Assembly (NCBI GenBank): GCA_900546455.1
Contig: URCS01000100.1
Coordinates: 1 to 5,319 of the forward strand
Reading direction: 5' to 3'
Source: an uncultured Collinsella sp.
GTDB lineage: Bacteria; Actinomycetota; Coriobacteriia; Coriobacteriales; Coriobacteriaceae
Length of the DNA stretch: 5,319 nucleotides
In this document: piece by piece, positions 1-5,274 of the stretch
Numbering within the stretch: the stretch's first letter is position 1
Layout: each line of letters opens with the position of its first letter
Translations under genes and position numbers: made by a program
The notes under the pieces: model-generated
Databases searched by the model: none
What the model saw: the letters and a program-made list of their open reading frames with translations, nothing else
Told to the model about the DNA's origin: nothing

Positions 1-54
1 CCCCAAACTCCCCCACCCACGGTACACACGGCCCACCACCGCGTCGGTGTCTAG
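1..54 (+). other. Left-edge segment, possible tail of a convergent gene
   Basis: Frame 1 on the plus strand is open from the window edge for 17 codons, reading PQTPPPTVHTAHHRVGV, and stops at TAG (52-54), just before the hairpin at 63-124. That layout would fit the end of a gene convergent with xerD and sharing a two-way terminator. The stretch is too short to recognise, other frames are also open (frame 2 runs to a TAA at 128-130), and the complementary frame on the minus strand is open as well. No product can be named. It may simply be intergenic. Confidence 0.2.
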
Positions 55-56
55 CG

Positions 57-124
57 AAAAATGGGACGGGCCCCAGATTGCCCATGTGCGCAAAAGTGCG
101 TCTCGGCAATCTGGGGCCCGTCCC
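57..124 (-). terminator. Intrinsic terminator of the pyrG-xerD operon, unusually long stem
   Basis: The arms 63-82 and 105-124 are a perfect 20-bp inverted repeat with a 22-nt loop. Read on the minus strand, the stem is followed by A and then five T (57-61), the layout of a rho-independent terminator, and it starts 35 nt after the xerD stop codon. The loop holds a second small hairpin (CGCA at 89-92 with TGCG at 97-100). Each arm contains GGGCCC. On the plus strand the stem is followed by a T/A-rich stretch (126-143), so it may also work in the other direction. The stem is about twice as long as in a typical terminator, so a mobile or repeated palindrome reused as a terminator is possible. 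Confidence 0.8.
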
Positions 125-159
125 CTTTAATATTTATAAATATGCAGGTCAGCGAGGTG

Positions 160-1101
160 CTAGCGATGTGCCAGCGGATGCGCTGCCAGATAGACCTCGG
201 TCAGTTGCGTGCGGTCGACATGCGTGTAGACCTGCGTGGTCGAAATATCGGCATGGCCCAAAATCTCCTGCAGCACACGCAGGTCGGCACCACCCGCGAG
301 CATGTGGGTGGCAAAGGAGTGTCGCAAGGTATGGGGGTGGAGCCCCACCAGCCCCACCTGACGCCCATACCGTTCGCATATCGCATGCACGGCCTGGCGC
401 GACAGGCGACGTCCGTTCTTATTTAAAAAGACCGCCGAGGTCTCCGTCCCGTGAGCATGGGCGGCCAGAAGAGTGCGCCCGTCACCTATATAGCGTGTCA
501 GGGCACGCGCCGCGCTTCCCACCAACGGGGCCAGACGCTCCTTGGAGCCCTTACCGCGCACCAGGACAAACCCGTCATCGATATGGATATCGCCCACATC
601 GAGCCCAACCAGCTCACTCACGCGCAAGCCGCAACCGTAAAGCACTTCCAAGATGGCGTGATCGCGCAGTCCCATCTCGCCCTCGGGAAAGTCTTGATCG
701 AGCAGTGCCGAGACGTCCTCCACCGAAAGGTATTCCGGCAGGCGATCTGCCTTTTTGGGCAGGCGCAACGCCGCCGTCGGGTTTTGGGCCACGGCCCCAT
801 CGCGCACCAAAAAGGCATGCAGGCCCTTCACGGCAGCAAGCGCGCGCTCCACCGAGGCATCGGAATAGCCTCCGTCGCGGCGATCGGCAACAAAGCCCTC
901 CACGACCTGACGGCTCACATCTTCAAAAGACGCAATGTCAGCCCGCTCCAGATAGGCGCAGTACGTCGTCAGGTCACGACGATAGGCCGAAATCGTGTTG
1001 CGCGCCAAGCCCCGCTCGACCGCGAGGTAATCGAGATACTCCCCCGCCGCCACGGCGAGCGACGAGGGAGTAGCTTCGGTATGTTCCTTATTCGCCGGCA
1101 C
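160..1101 (-). CDS. xerD: Site-specific tyrosine recombinase XerD
   Basis: This 313-residue protein is a Xer-type tyrosine recombinase. Such enzymes resolve chromosome dimers at dif sites near the replication terminus, normally with a XerC partner. The N-terminal core-binding (SAM-like) domain covers about residues 17-105 and the catalytic domain about 118-305. The complete active-site set is visible: R160 (GLRVSEL), K184 (GKGSKER), H257 and R260 (HPHTLRH), H283 (LGH) and the nucleophile Y292 (VYTHV). The length is close to the roughly 300 residues usual for the family, and the HPLAHR end resembles the HPRA end of XerD proteins. The start is GTG, 2 bp after the pyrG stop. Only a weak GGA lies ahead of it and there is no Met before residue 143, so translational coupling to pyrG is likely. 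XerC versus XerD cannot be settled without alignment; XerD is favoured by the C-terminus and by linkage to pyrG. Confidence 0.93.
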   Translation of the reverse strand: MPANKEHTEATPSSLAVAAGEYLDYLAVERGLARNTISAYRRDLTTYCAYLERADIASFEDVSRQVVEGFVADRRDGGYSDASVERALAAVKGLHAFLVRDGAVAQNPTAALRLPKKADRLPEYLSVEDVSALLDQDFPEGEMGLRDHAILEVLYGCGLRVSELVGLDVGDIHIDDGFVLVRGKGSKERLAPLVGSAARALTRYIGDGRTLLAAHAHGTETSAVFLNKNGRRLSRQAVHAICERYGRQVGLVGLHPHTLRHSFATHMLAGGADLRVLQEILGHADISTTQVYTHVDRTQLTEVYLAAHPLAHR

Positions 1102-1103
1102 CC

Positions 1104-2765
1104 TTAGTCCGTAGCGAGGTTCTTGGGCGTCACCTGCAAGCGATCGACGCCCTCATGCTGGCCGATCGAGGCGCGTACGAACTCGCGGAACAGCGGCTGC
1201 GGGTTGGTCGGGCGGCTCTTGAACTCGGGATGAGCCTGGGTTGCCACATACCACGGATGCACGTCGCGCGGCAGCTCGACCATCTCGACCAGGCGCTCGT
1301 CGGGCGACAGACCCGAAATAACCAAGCCGGCGTCCTCGAGCTGGTCACGGAAGGCGTTGTTGAACTCAAAGCGATGACGGTGACGCTCGTAGACGAGCTC
1401 CTCGCCATATGCCTCGCGAGCAAGGGTATCGGCGGCGAGCTTGCACGGATAGGCGCCCAGGCGCATGGTGCCGCCCTTCTCGGTCACGTCCTCCTGCGAG
1501 CTCATCAGATCGATGACGCTAAACGGGCCGTCCGGATCGAACTCGGAGGAGCTGGCGCCGGCAAGGCCGACGACGTTGCGGGCGAACTCGCACACGGCCA
1601 CCTGCATACCCAGGCAAATGCCCAGATACGGAATCTTGTGCTCACGGGCAAACTCGGCCGCGAGGATCTTGCCCTCCAGGGCGCGCTTGCCAAAGCCGCC
1701 GGGGACCAGGATGCCCGAGGCGTCGCCCAGAACCTCGGAGACATTCTGCTCGTCGAGGCTCTCGCCGTCGACCAGCTGGACGTCCACATGGCGATCGTAG
1801 AAGACGCCCGCATGGTGCAGGGCCTCGATAACCGACAGGTACGCATCGGGCAGCTGCGTGTACTTGCCCACGACGGCGATCTTCACCTTGTCGGCGTGAT
1901 GGTTGGCGTGATTCTGTTTGCGCAGGAACTCGTTCCACTCGCTCATGTCGCGCTCACGCGGGTCCAGACCCAGGCGCTCGCAAATGCGCAGGTCAAAGTC
2001 CTGCTCGGCAAGCAGCTGCGGAACATCGTAAATGCTCGCGCAGTCCTCGTTGGTAAAGACACAATCGGTGTCGACGTCGCAGAAGCTTGCGATCTTTCCG
2101 CGGATAGCGTCATCGATATGGTGGTCGGAGCGCAGCACGATGATATCGGGCTGGATGCCAAAGCTGCGGAGCTCCTTGACGGAATGCTGCGTGGGCTTGG
2201 TCTTGACCTCGTGGGCGGCGGCGATATAGGGAACGAGCGACACGTGGATGTAGCAGACGTTCTCGGGGCCGGCCTCCTTGCGGTACTGACGGATGGCCTC
2301 GACAAACGGTTGGGACTCGATGTCGCCGATCGTGCCGCCCAGCTCGGTGATGACTACATCGGAGCCGGTCTGCTCCTCGATGCGGCGGAACTTGTCCTTA
2401 ATGGCATTGGTGACGTGAGGAATCACCTGCACGGTACCGCCCAAAAAGTCGCCGCGACGCTCGCGGGCGATCAAGCTCTTATAGATGGCGCCGGTCGTAA
2501 AGTTGGAATCGCGGGTCAGGTTCTCATCAATAAAGCGCTCGTAATGACCCAGGTCCAGGTCGGACTCGTAACCATCCTCGGTAACGAAGACCTCACCATG
2601 CTGGAAGGGGCTCATGGTACCGGGGTCGACGTTCAGATACGGATCGGCCTTCTGCATCGTTACTTTGTAGCCACGCGACTTGAGCAGACGGCCCAGCGAG
2701 GCCGCGGTGATACCCTTGCCCAGAGACGAAACCACGCCACCGGTTACGAACACATGCTTGGTCAT
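1104..2765 (-). CDS. pyrG: CTP synthase (glutamine-hydrolysing)
   Basis: CTP synthase converts UTP to CTP using ATP and ammonia released from glutamine, the last step of de novo pyrimidine nucleotide synthesis in the cytosol. The 553-residue length is normal. The N-terminal synthetase domain (about 1-270) shows the P-loop SSLGKGIT with K17, the block DLDLGHYERF with metal-binding D71, and ELGGTIGDIES with E141. The C-terminal class I glutamine amidotransferase domain (about 295-535) shows the oxyanion-hole loop VPGGFG (354-359), nucleophile C384 in GICLGMQ, and the partners H512 and E514 in AHPEF. No key residue is missing. The start is ATG with a modest AGG nine bases upstream (2775-2777). 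It is the first gene of an operon with xerD and has its own predicted promoter (2824-2852) and a 50-nt leader containing a hairpin and a DnaA box. Confidence 0.98.
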   Translation of the reverse strand: MTKHVFVTGGVVSSLGKGITAASLGRLLKSRGYKVTMQKADPYLNVDPGTMSPFQHGEVFVTEDGYESDLDLGHYERFIDENLTRDSNFTTGAIYKSLIARERRGDFLGGTVQVIPHVTNAIKDKFRRIEEQTGSDVVITELGGTIGDIESQPFVEAIRQYRKEAGPENVCYIHVSLVPYIAAAHEVKTKPTQHSVKELRSFGIQPDIIVLRSDHHIDDAIRGKIASFCDVDTDCVFTNEDCASIYDVPQLLAEQDFDLRICERLGLDPRERDMSEWNEFLRKQNHANHHADKVKIAVVGKYTQLPDAYLSVIEALHHAGVFYDRHVDVQLVDGESLDEQNVSEVLGDASGILVPGGFGKRALEGKILAAEFAREHKIPYLGICLGMQVAVCEFARNVVGLAGASSSEFDPDGPFSVIDLMSSQEDVTEKGGTMRLGAYPCKLAADTLAREAYGEELVYERHRHRFEFNNAFRDQLEDAGLVISGLSPDERLVEMVELPRDVHPWYVATQAHPEFKSRPTNPQPLFREFVRASIGQHEGVDRLQVTPKNLATD

Positions 2766-2783
2766 ATTGAGTTACCTGCGCTT

Positions 2784-2815
2784 CCCGTAGAAGTTGTTTA
2801 TCCACATCTTACGGG
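2784..2815 (-). other. Leader hairpin of the pyrG operon
   Basis: CCCGTA (2810-2815 read on the minus strand) pairs with TACGGG (2784-2789). Two more pairs (GA with TC) form if a single A is bulged, giving about an 8-bp stem around a loop of about 15 nt. It lies in the predicted 5' untranslated leader between the start point and the ribosome binding site. There is no T-tract after it, so it is not a terminator on its own. In Firmicutes pyrG is controlled by CTP-dependent attenuation with a GGGC-start transcript; that initial sequence is not seen here. A role is inferred only. Confidence 0.45.
2798..2806 (+). promoter_or_regulatory. DnaA box (perfect TTATCCACA) in the pyrG leader
   Basis: TTATCCACA on the plus strand is identical to the strong consensus DnaA box. 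It lies about 11-19 bases downstream of the predicted pyrG start point and falls in the loop of the leader hairpin. I found no second match by eye in the window, so this is not an origin cluster. A bound DnaA here would sit where a repressor blocks transcription. A single 9-mer can occur by chance, though a perfect match in 5.3 kb is not expected. Confidence 0.5.
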
Positions 2816-2823
2816 TCTTCATT

Positions 2824-2852
2824 GTAATACTCGCGCCGCGGACCGTTCGCAA
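2824..2852 (-). promoter_or_regulatory. Predicted promoter of the pyrG-xerD operon
   Basis: On the minus strand TTGCGA (-35, 2847-2852) and TATTAC (-10, 2824-2829) are separated by exactly 17 bp. Each matches four of six bases of the housekeeping sigma consensus. The start point would fall near 2817, leaving a leader of about 50 nt. The element lies between the terminator of the upstream winged-helix gene and the pyrG start codon, where a promoter is needed. Just upstream, TTTCTC occurs twice (2855-2860 and 2874-2879), 19 bp apart, with TGAGA at 2864-2868 making an inverted pair with TCTCA at 2876-2880. Confidence 0.55.
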
Positions 2853-2886
2853 TTTTTCTCGCGTGAGATTGCATTTCTCAATCTTG

Positions 2887-2919
2887 AAACAAAACGCCGC
2901 CCGGTTTCCCAGGCGGCGT
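2887..2919 (-). terminator. Intrinsic terminator of the winged-helix gene
   Basis: On the minus strand ACGCCGCC (2912-2919) and GGCGGCGT (2894-2901) form a perfect 8-bp GC-rich stem with a 10-nt loop, followed by TTTTGTTT (2894 down to 2887). It begins 25 nt after the stop codon of the winged-helix gene and lies upstream of the pyrG promoter, so the regulator gene and pyrG are separate transcription units. Confidence 0.88.
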
Positions 2920-2943
2920 CGCTATGGCAAGGGTTACATGCTG

Positions 2944-3282
2944 CTATCGATCAGCAACCTCGTCCTCAAGCATTTCTTGAACGAGCATGCCGGTACGGAC
3001 GCCCTCAAGATACCACTCGCCACGTTCGGTGAGGCAAATGCCATTTGCAAGCTGACCGCCGTCGTCGCTATAACGCGAGACGACATCAATCATGCCTTCG
3101 GAATCCAAGCGATCGATTGCGGCGCGGGCACGATACGGCGAAACCCCCACGCGCTCGGCAAGCGTTTTGCGCGAGAAACCATACGGCCCGCCATTGTCTT
3201 CGGTTTGCTGGTCGATCTCCATCAACACCAGCACCTCGACACGCTTCATATCGTTGACACTCGCACGACCCTTGCCCGCCAT
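2944..3282 (-). CDS. Small winged helix-turn-helix DNA-binding protein
   Basis: This predicted 112-residue cytosolic protein carries one DNA-binding domain. Residues about 13-27 form a first helix (KRVEVLVLMEI). A helix-turn-helix follows at about 37-65 (SRKTLAERVGVSP, then the recognition helix YRARAAIDRLDSEGMI). The wing is about 66-85 (VVSRYSDDGG to ICLTERG), and the LTERG turn is typical of MarR/PadR-like winged helices. The C-terminus is acidic (EMLEDEVADR). No ligand- or metal-binding domain is present, so it may respond through protein contacts or be a simple regulator. The start at 3282 is chosen because a strong GAGGAGG (3288-3294) lies 5 bases upstream of its ATG; a longer GTG start at 3336 would add 18 residues and make the GAGGAGG internal. 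It has its own promoter region and terminator. The family cannot be fixed by eye and the target is unknown. Confidence 0.85.
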   Translation of the reverse strand: MAGKGRASVNDMKRVEVLVLMEIDQQTEDNGGPYGFSRKTLAERVGVSPYRARAAIDRLDSEGMIDVVSRYSDDGGQLANGICLTERGEWYLEGVRTGMLVQEMLEDEVADR

Positions 3283-3287
3283 AGCAG

Positions 3288-3294
3288 CCTCCTC
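3288..3294 (-). promoter_or_regulatory. Ribosome binding site that fixes the start of the winged-helix gene
   Basis: GAGGAGG read on the minus strand ends 5 bases before the ATG at 3280-3282. It is the best Shine-Dalgarno match in the window and decides for the 112-residue protein over the upstream GTG at 3336. Confidence 0.85.
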
Positions 3295-3315
3295 AAACCG
3301 AGCACGAGCATCTAA

Positions 3316-3385
3316 CGCGCCGTGCGCGACCGACACACCTCACGATGGCAGGTAATATCCATCATGCGGCATCCCGCTAAGGATG
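3316..3385 (-). other. Structured 5' leader of the winged-helix gene, three hairpins
   Basis: Between the predicted -10 (3402-3407) and the start codon there are about 110 nt with three consecutive inverted repeats. They are CATCC/GGATG (3370-3374 with 3381-3385, 6-nt loop), CATGATGG/CCATCGTG (3359-3366 with 3341-3348, 8 bp including one wobble, 10-nt loop) and CGCGC/GCGCG (3316-3320 with 3324-3328, 3-nt loop). The leader is long for such a small gene. It matches no riboswitch class I recognise, and the short stems could be chance in GC-rich DNA. Confidence 0.35.
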
Positions 3386-3394
3386 AAACAGTTA

Positions 3395-3410
3395 CGGTTA
3401 TTTTATACCG
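3395..3410 (-). promoter_or_regulatory. Predicted -10 box and overlapping dyad of the winged-helix gene
   Basis: The minus strand has TATAAA (3402-3407), five of six bases of the -10 consensus. There is no convincing -35 at 16-18 bp spacing, so an activator or a weak promoter is likely. The -10 lies within CGGT-8-ACCG (3395-3398 and 3407-3410), a small dyad placed where an autorepressor would bind. AAACAG followed by T/C-TA occurs on both sides (3386-3394 and 3433-3441). The regulator encoded downstream is a natural candidate to bind here, but this is inference. Confidence 0.4.
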
Positions 3411-3471
3411 CTCAAATCGTTTCTAGGCAGGTAAACAGCTATTTTTCGCCGAAATAGGCGCTTTATTGATC

Positions 3472-3504
3472 AAAAAGCCGTACCGGGCGCTAACCCGATA
3501 CGGC
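3472..3504 (-). terminator. Intrinsic terminator of the DUF1846 gene
   Basis: On the minus strand GCCGTATCGGG (3494-3504) pairs with CCCGGTACGGC (3477-3487) as an 11-bp stem with one T-G wobble and a 6-nt loop, followed at once by TTTTT (3472-3476). It begins 34 nt after the stop codon of the DUF1846 gene. This is a textbook rho-independent terminator. Confidence 0.92.
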
Positions 3505-3538
3505 CAAAATGCAATGTAATTACCGCGGTGCTTCAAAC

Positions 3539-5020
3539 TTAGCGATGGAAGAAACCGCGGCGCTCAAACTTGGGCTCGCAGCACACGTTGATACCCAGTT
3601 TGCGCAGTACCGTCTCGTCCGTCGGCGAGATAATCACGCTAAAGAAGGCATCGCAACCGCGCAGCTGCTCCAGGCCCGAAAGGACGCGAGCGGCCGTCTC
3701 ACTCGTGGCCGAGGTGATCGACAGCGCCATAAGCGTCTCGTCGGTGTGGAGGCGCGGGTTTTTGCTGCCCAGGAAATGCGTCTTGAGCTTGCTGATGGGC
3801 TCGATCGCTTCATCGCTAATGACCTCGAGCTCAAGGTCGACGCCCGAGACATGCTTAAGTGCATTCATGATGAGCGAGCTCGCGGCGCCCAGGCGCGTGG
3901 AAGTCTTGCCGGTCACCACGGAGCCATCGGGCATGACCATGGCACCCACGGGACCACCCGTCAGCTGCTCCCTGGTGAGGGCCGCCGAGCGCGCCGGTGA
4001 GTAGTTCTTATCGATGCCGGCTTTCTTCATAATTATCTTGAGACGGTCGACTTGCTCATCGCCCACGCCGGTACGGCGCACATTTTCGACCGCGGTAAAG
4101 TAGCGGCGGACGATCTCCATCTTGGAAGCGTCGCGGCAGGCATCGTCATCGGTGATGGCAAAGCCGACCATATTGACGCCCATGTCCGTAGGGCTCTGGT
4201 AGGGGCTCTTGCCCAGGATCTTTTCCATCAGGGCACGGACTACCGGGAAGGCCTCGACGTCGCGGTTGTAGTTGACCGTGGTCTTGTTGTAGGCCTCAAG
4301 GTGGAACGAATCGATGATATTGGCGTCGTCGAGGTCAGCCGTGGCGGCCTCGTAGGCAATATTGACCGGATGCGTCAGAGGAAGATTCCAGACAGGGAAG
4401 GTCTCGAACTTGGCATAGCCGGCGGCCGTGCCATGCTTGTGCTCGTGATAGAGCTGAGACAGGCAGGTGGCAAGCTTGCCCGAGCCAGGACCGGGGGCAG
4501 TGACCACGACGAGCGGTCGGGTGGTCTCGACAAACTCGTTCTTGCCGTAGCCATCGTCGGACACGATCAGATCGACATCGTGCGGATACCCCTCGATGGG
4601 ATAGTGCAGCTTGGCGGGAATGCCGAGCGCATTCAGACGATTGCGGAAGACGTCGGCAGCGGGCTGACCGGCATACTGTGTGATGACCACGGCCGCGACA
4701 GCAAAACCGTTGCCGCGGAACAGGTCGACCAGGCGCAAAACGTCCTCGTCATAGGTAATGCCCAGGTCACCGCGAGCCTTGTTCTTCTCGATGTGGTTCG
4801 CGTTAATGGCGATGATGACCTCGACGTCGTCGGCTATGCTCTTGAGCATGCGGAACTTGCTATCCGGCTCAAAACCCGGCAGCACGCGGCTCGCGTGATA
4901 GTCGTCAAACAGCTTGCCGCCAAACTCCAAATACAGCTTGCCGCCAAACTGCGAGATGCGCTCCTTAATGTGAGCGGCCTGCAGCTCGATATACTTCGCG
5001 TTGTCGAAACCCTGGCGCAT
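3539..5020 (-). CDS. DUF1846 / UPF0371 family protein
   Basis: This 493-residue cytosolic protein has the length and motif order of the DUF1846 (UPF0371) family. The family's enzymatic role is, as far as I know, not established. Recognisable blocks are KLYLEFGGKLFDDYHASRVL at about 28-47, followed by PGFEPDSK; ITQYAGQPAADVFRNRL (113-129); and APGPGSGKLATCLSQLYHE (175-193). The last resembles a phosphate-binding loop around K182 but has Leu where Walker A has Ser/Thr. Further blocks are the FPVWNLPLTHPVNIAYEAAT stretch (208-227), DSFHLEAYNKTTVNYNRD (237-254), and DGSVVTGKTSTRLGAASS (365-382). No signal peptide or membrane segment is seen. The ATG has GGAG six bases upstream and a consensus -10 further up. 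It appears monocistronic, ending in its own terminator. An 18-nt exact repeat codes for part of residues 24-37. The family call is by motif recognition and is firm; any reaction is unknown. Confidence 0.92.
   Translation of the reverse strand: MRQGFDNAKYIELQAAHIKERISQFGGKLYLEFGGKLFDDYHASRVLPGFEPDSKFRMLKSIADDVEVIIAINANHIEKNKARGDLGITYDEDVLRLVDLFRGNGFAVAAVVITQYAGQPAADVFRNRLNALGIPAKLHYPIEGYPHDVDLIVSDDGYGKNEFVETTRPLVVVTAPGPGSGKLATCLSQLYHEHKHGTAAGYAKFETFPVWNLPLTHPVNIAYEAATADLDDANIIDSFHLEAYNKTTVNYNRDVEAFPVVRALMEKILGKSPYQSPTDMGVNMVGFAITDDDACRDASKMEIVRRYFTAVENVRRTGVGDEQVDRLKIIMKKAGIDKNYSPARSAALTREQLTGGPVGAMVMPDGSVVTGKTSTRLGAASSLIMNALKHVSGVDLELEVISDEAIEPISKLKTHFLGSKNPRLHTDETLMALSITSATSETAARVLSGLEQLRGCDAFFSVIISPTDETVLRKLGINVCCEPKFERRGFFHR
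4909..4950 (-). repeat. In-frame 24-bp-period repeat within the DUF1846 gene
   Basis: The same 18 bases (ACAGCTTGCCGCCAAACT on the plus strand) occur at 4909-4926 and 4933-4950, 24 bp (8 codons) apart. In protein this gives FGGKLYLE followed by FGGKLFDD, with identical codons for the FGGKL parts. The second copy is the family-conserved block; the first lies just before it. Confidence 0.85.
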
Positions 5021-5061
5021 GTATGGCTCCCGTCCCGTTTCGTAAATTAAGTTCCTACGCG

Positions 5062-5090
5062 ATTATAACGGAGCCCGCCCTCCCCGATAA
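5062..5090 (-). promoter_or_regulatory. Predicted promoter of the DUF1846 gene
   Basis: The minus strand carries a perfect -10 hexamer TATAAT (5062-5067). The hexamer 17 bp upstream, TTATCG (5085-5090), matches the -35 consensus only at three positions. The start point would be near 5055, giving a leader of about 35 nt that ends in GGGAG before the ATG. The G-rich spacer is unusual for a strong promoter. Confidence 0.6.
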
Positions 5091-5129
5091 CCAGACCATC
5101 AACAGGCACCAACCAAACACGCGCTCGAT

Positions 5130-5198
5130 AAGTTGCGGTGGAATAGTTCCCGCTTAGTCCCTCAGGACACACAAACAGGAGCTATTCCACCGCAACTT
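5130..5198. repeat. Long nested palindrome upstream of the DUF1846 gene
   Basis: The arms 5130-5146 and 5182-5198 are a perfect 17-bp inverted repeat. On a plus-strand transcript the stem continues with one G-U pair and three more pairs (5147-5150 with 5178-5181), making 21 bp; on a minus-strand transcript the same position is a C-A mismatch. The remaining 27-nt loop contains a second hairpin, GTCC-CTCA-GGAC (5157-5168). Plus-strand sequence after the stem is CCCCTTTT, not a clean T-tract, and the minus side has none, so a normal terminator is unlikely. It looks like an intergenic REP-type or small-RNA element; only genome comparison can tell. Confidence 0.75.
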
Positions 5199-5274
5199 CC
5201 CCTTTTGGTGCAAGCTAACCTGACCCCTTTACACCAACAACAGAAACGTCGCGGGCAGAGAACGGACAGACACT

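Noticed and set aside
130..154. AT-rich palindrome beside xerD as a possible dif or Xer recombination site
   Set aside because: Aligned by eye to dif-type sites, one half shows partial similarity (about 7 of 11 positions) but the other half does not match at the required 6-bp central spacing.
78..1107. Two long plus-strand open frames (78-1073 and 451-1107) antisense to xerD
   Set aside because: Low-complexity Arg/Pro/His-rich translations without a start signal; one begins inside the terminator hairpin. The opposite strand encodes a complete XerD.
2798..2806. Replication origin based on the DnaA box
   Set aside because: Only one box was found, with no cluster, no AT-rich unwinding region and no dnaA/dnaN genes nearby.
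1155..3032. A plus-strand open frame of 625 codons antisense to pyrG
   Set aside because: It is the mirror of pyrG, which has every catalytic motif of CTP synthase. GC-rich codon bias keeps the antisense frame open; the frame has no ribosome binding site and no recognisable domain, and it runs across the pyrG promoter and a terminator.
3439..3462. Small inverted repeats CTATTT/AAATAG and CGCC/GGCG upstream of the winged-helix gene
   Set aside because: Short, mutually exclusive stems without a T-tract; the proper terminator of the upstream gene is already at 3472-3504.
4052..5050. A plus-strand open frame of 332 codons antisense to the DUF1846 gene
   Set aside because: No Shine-Dalgarno site, no known domain, and its complement matches a full-length conserved family.
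5130..5210. The hairpin at 5130-5198 as a standard intrinsic terminator
   Set aside because: Four C separate the stem from a four-T run on the plus strand, and the minus strand has no T-tract after the stem.
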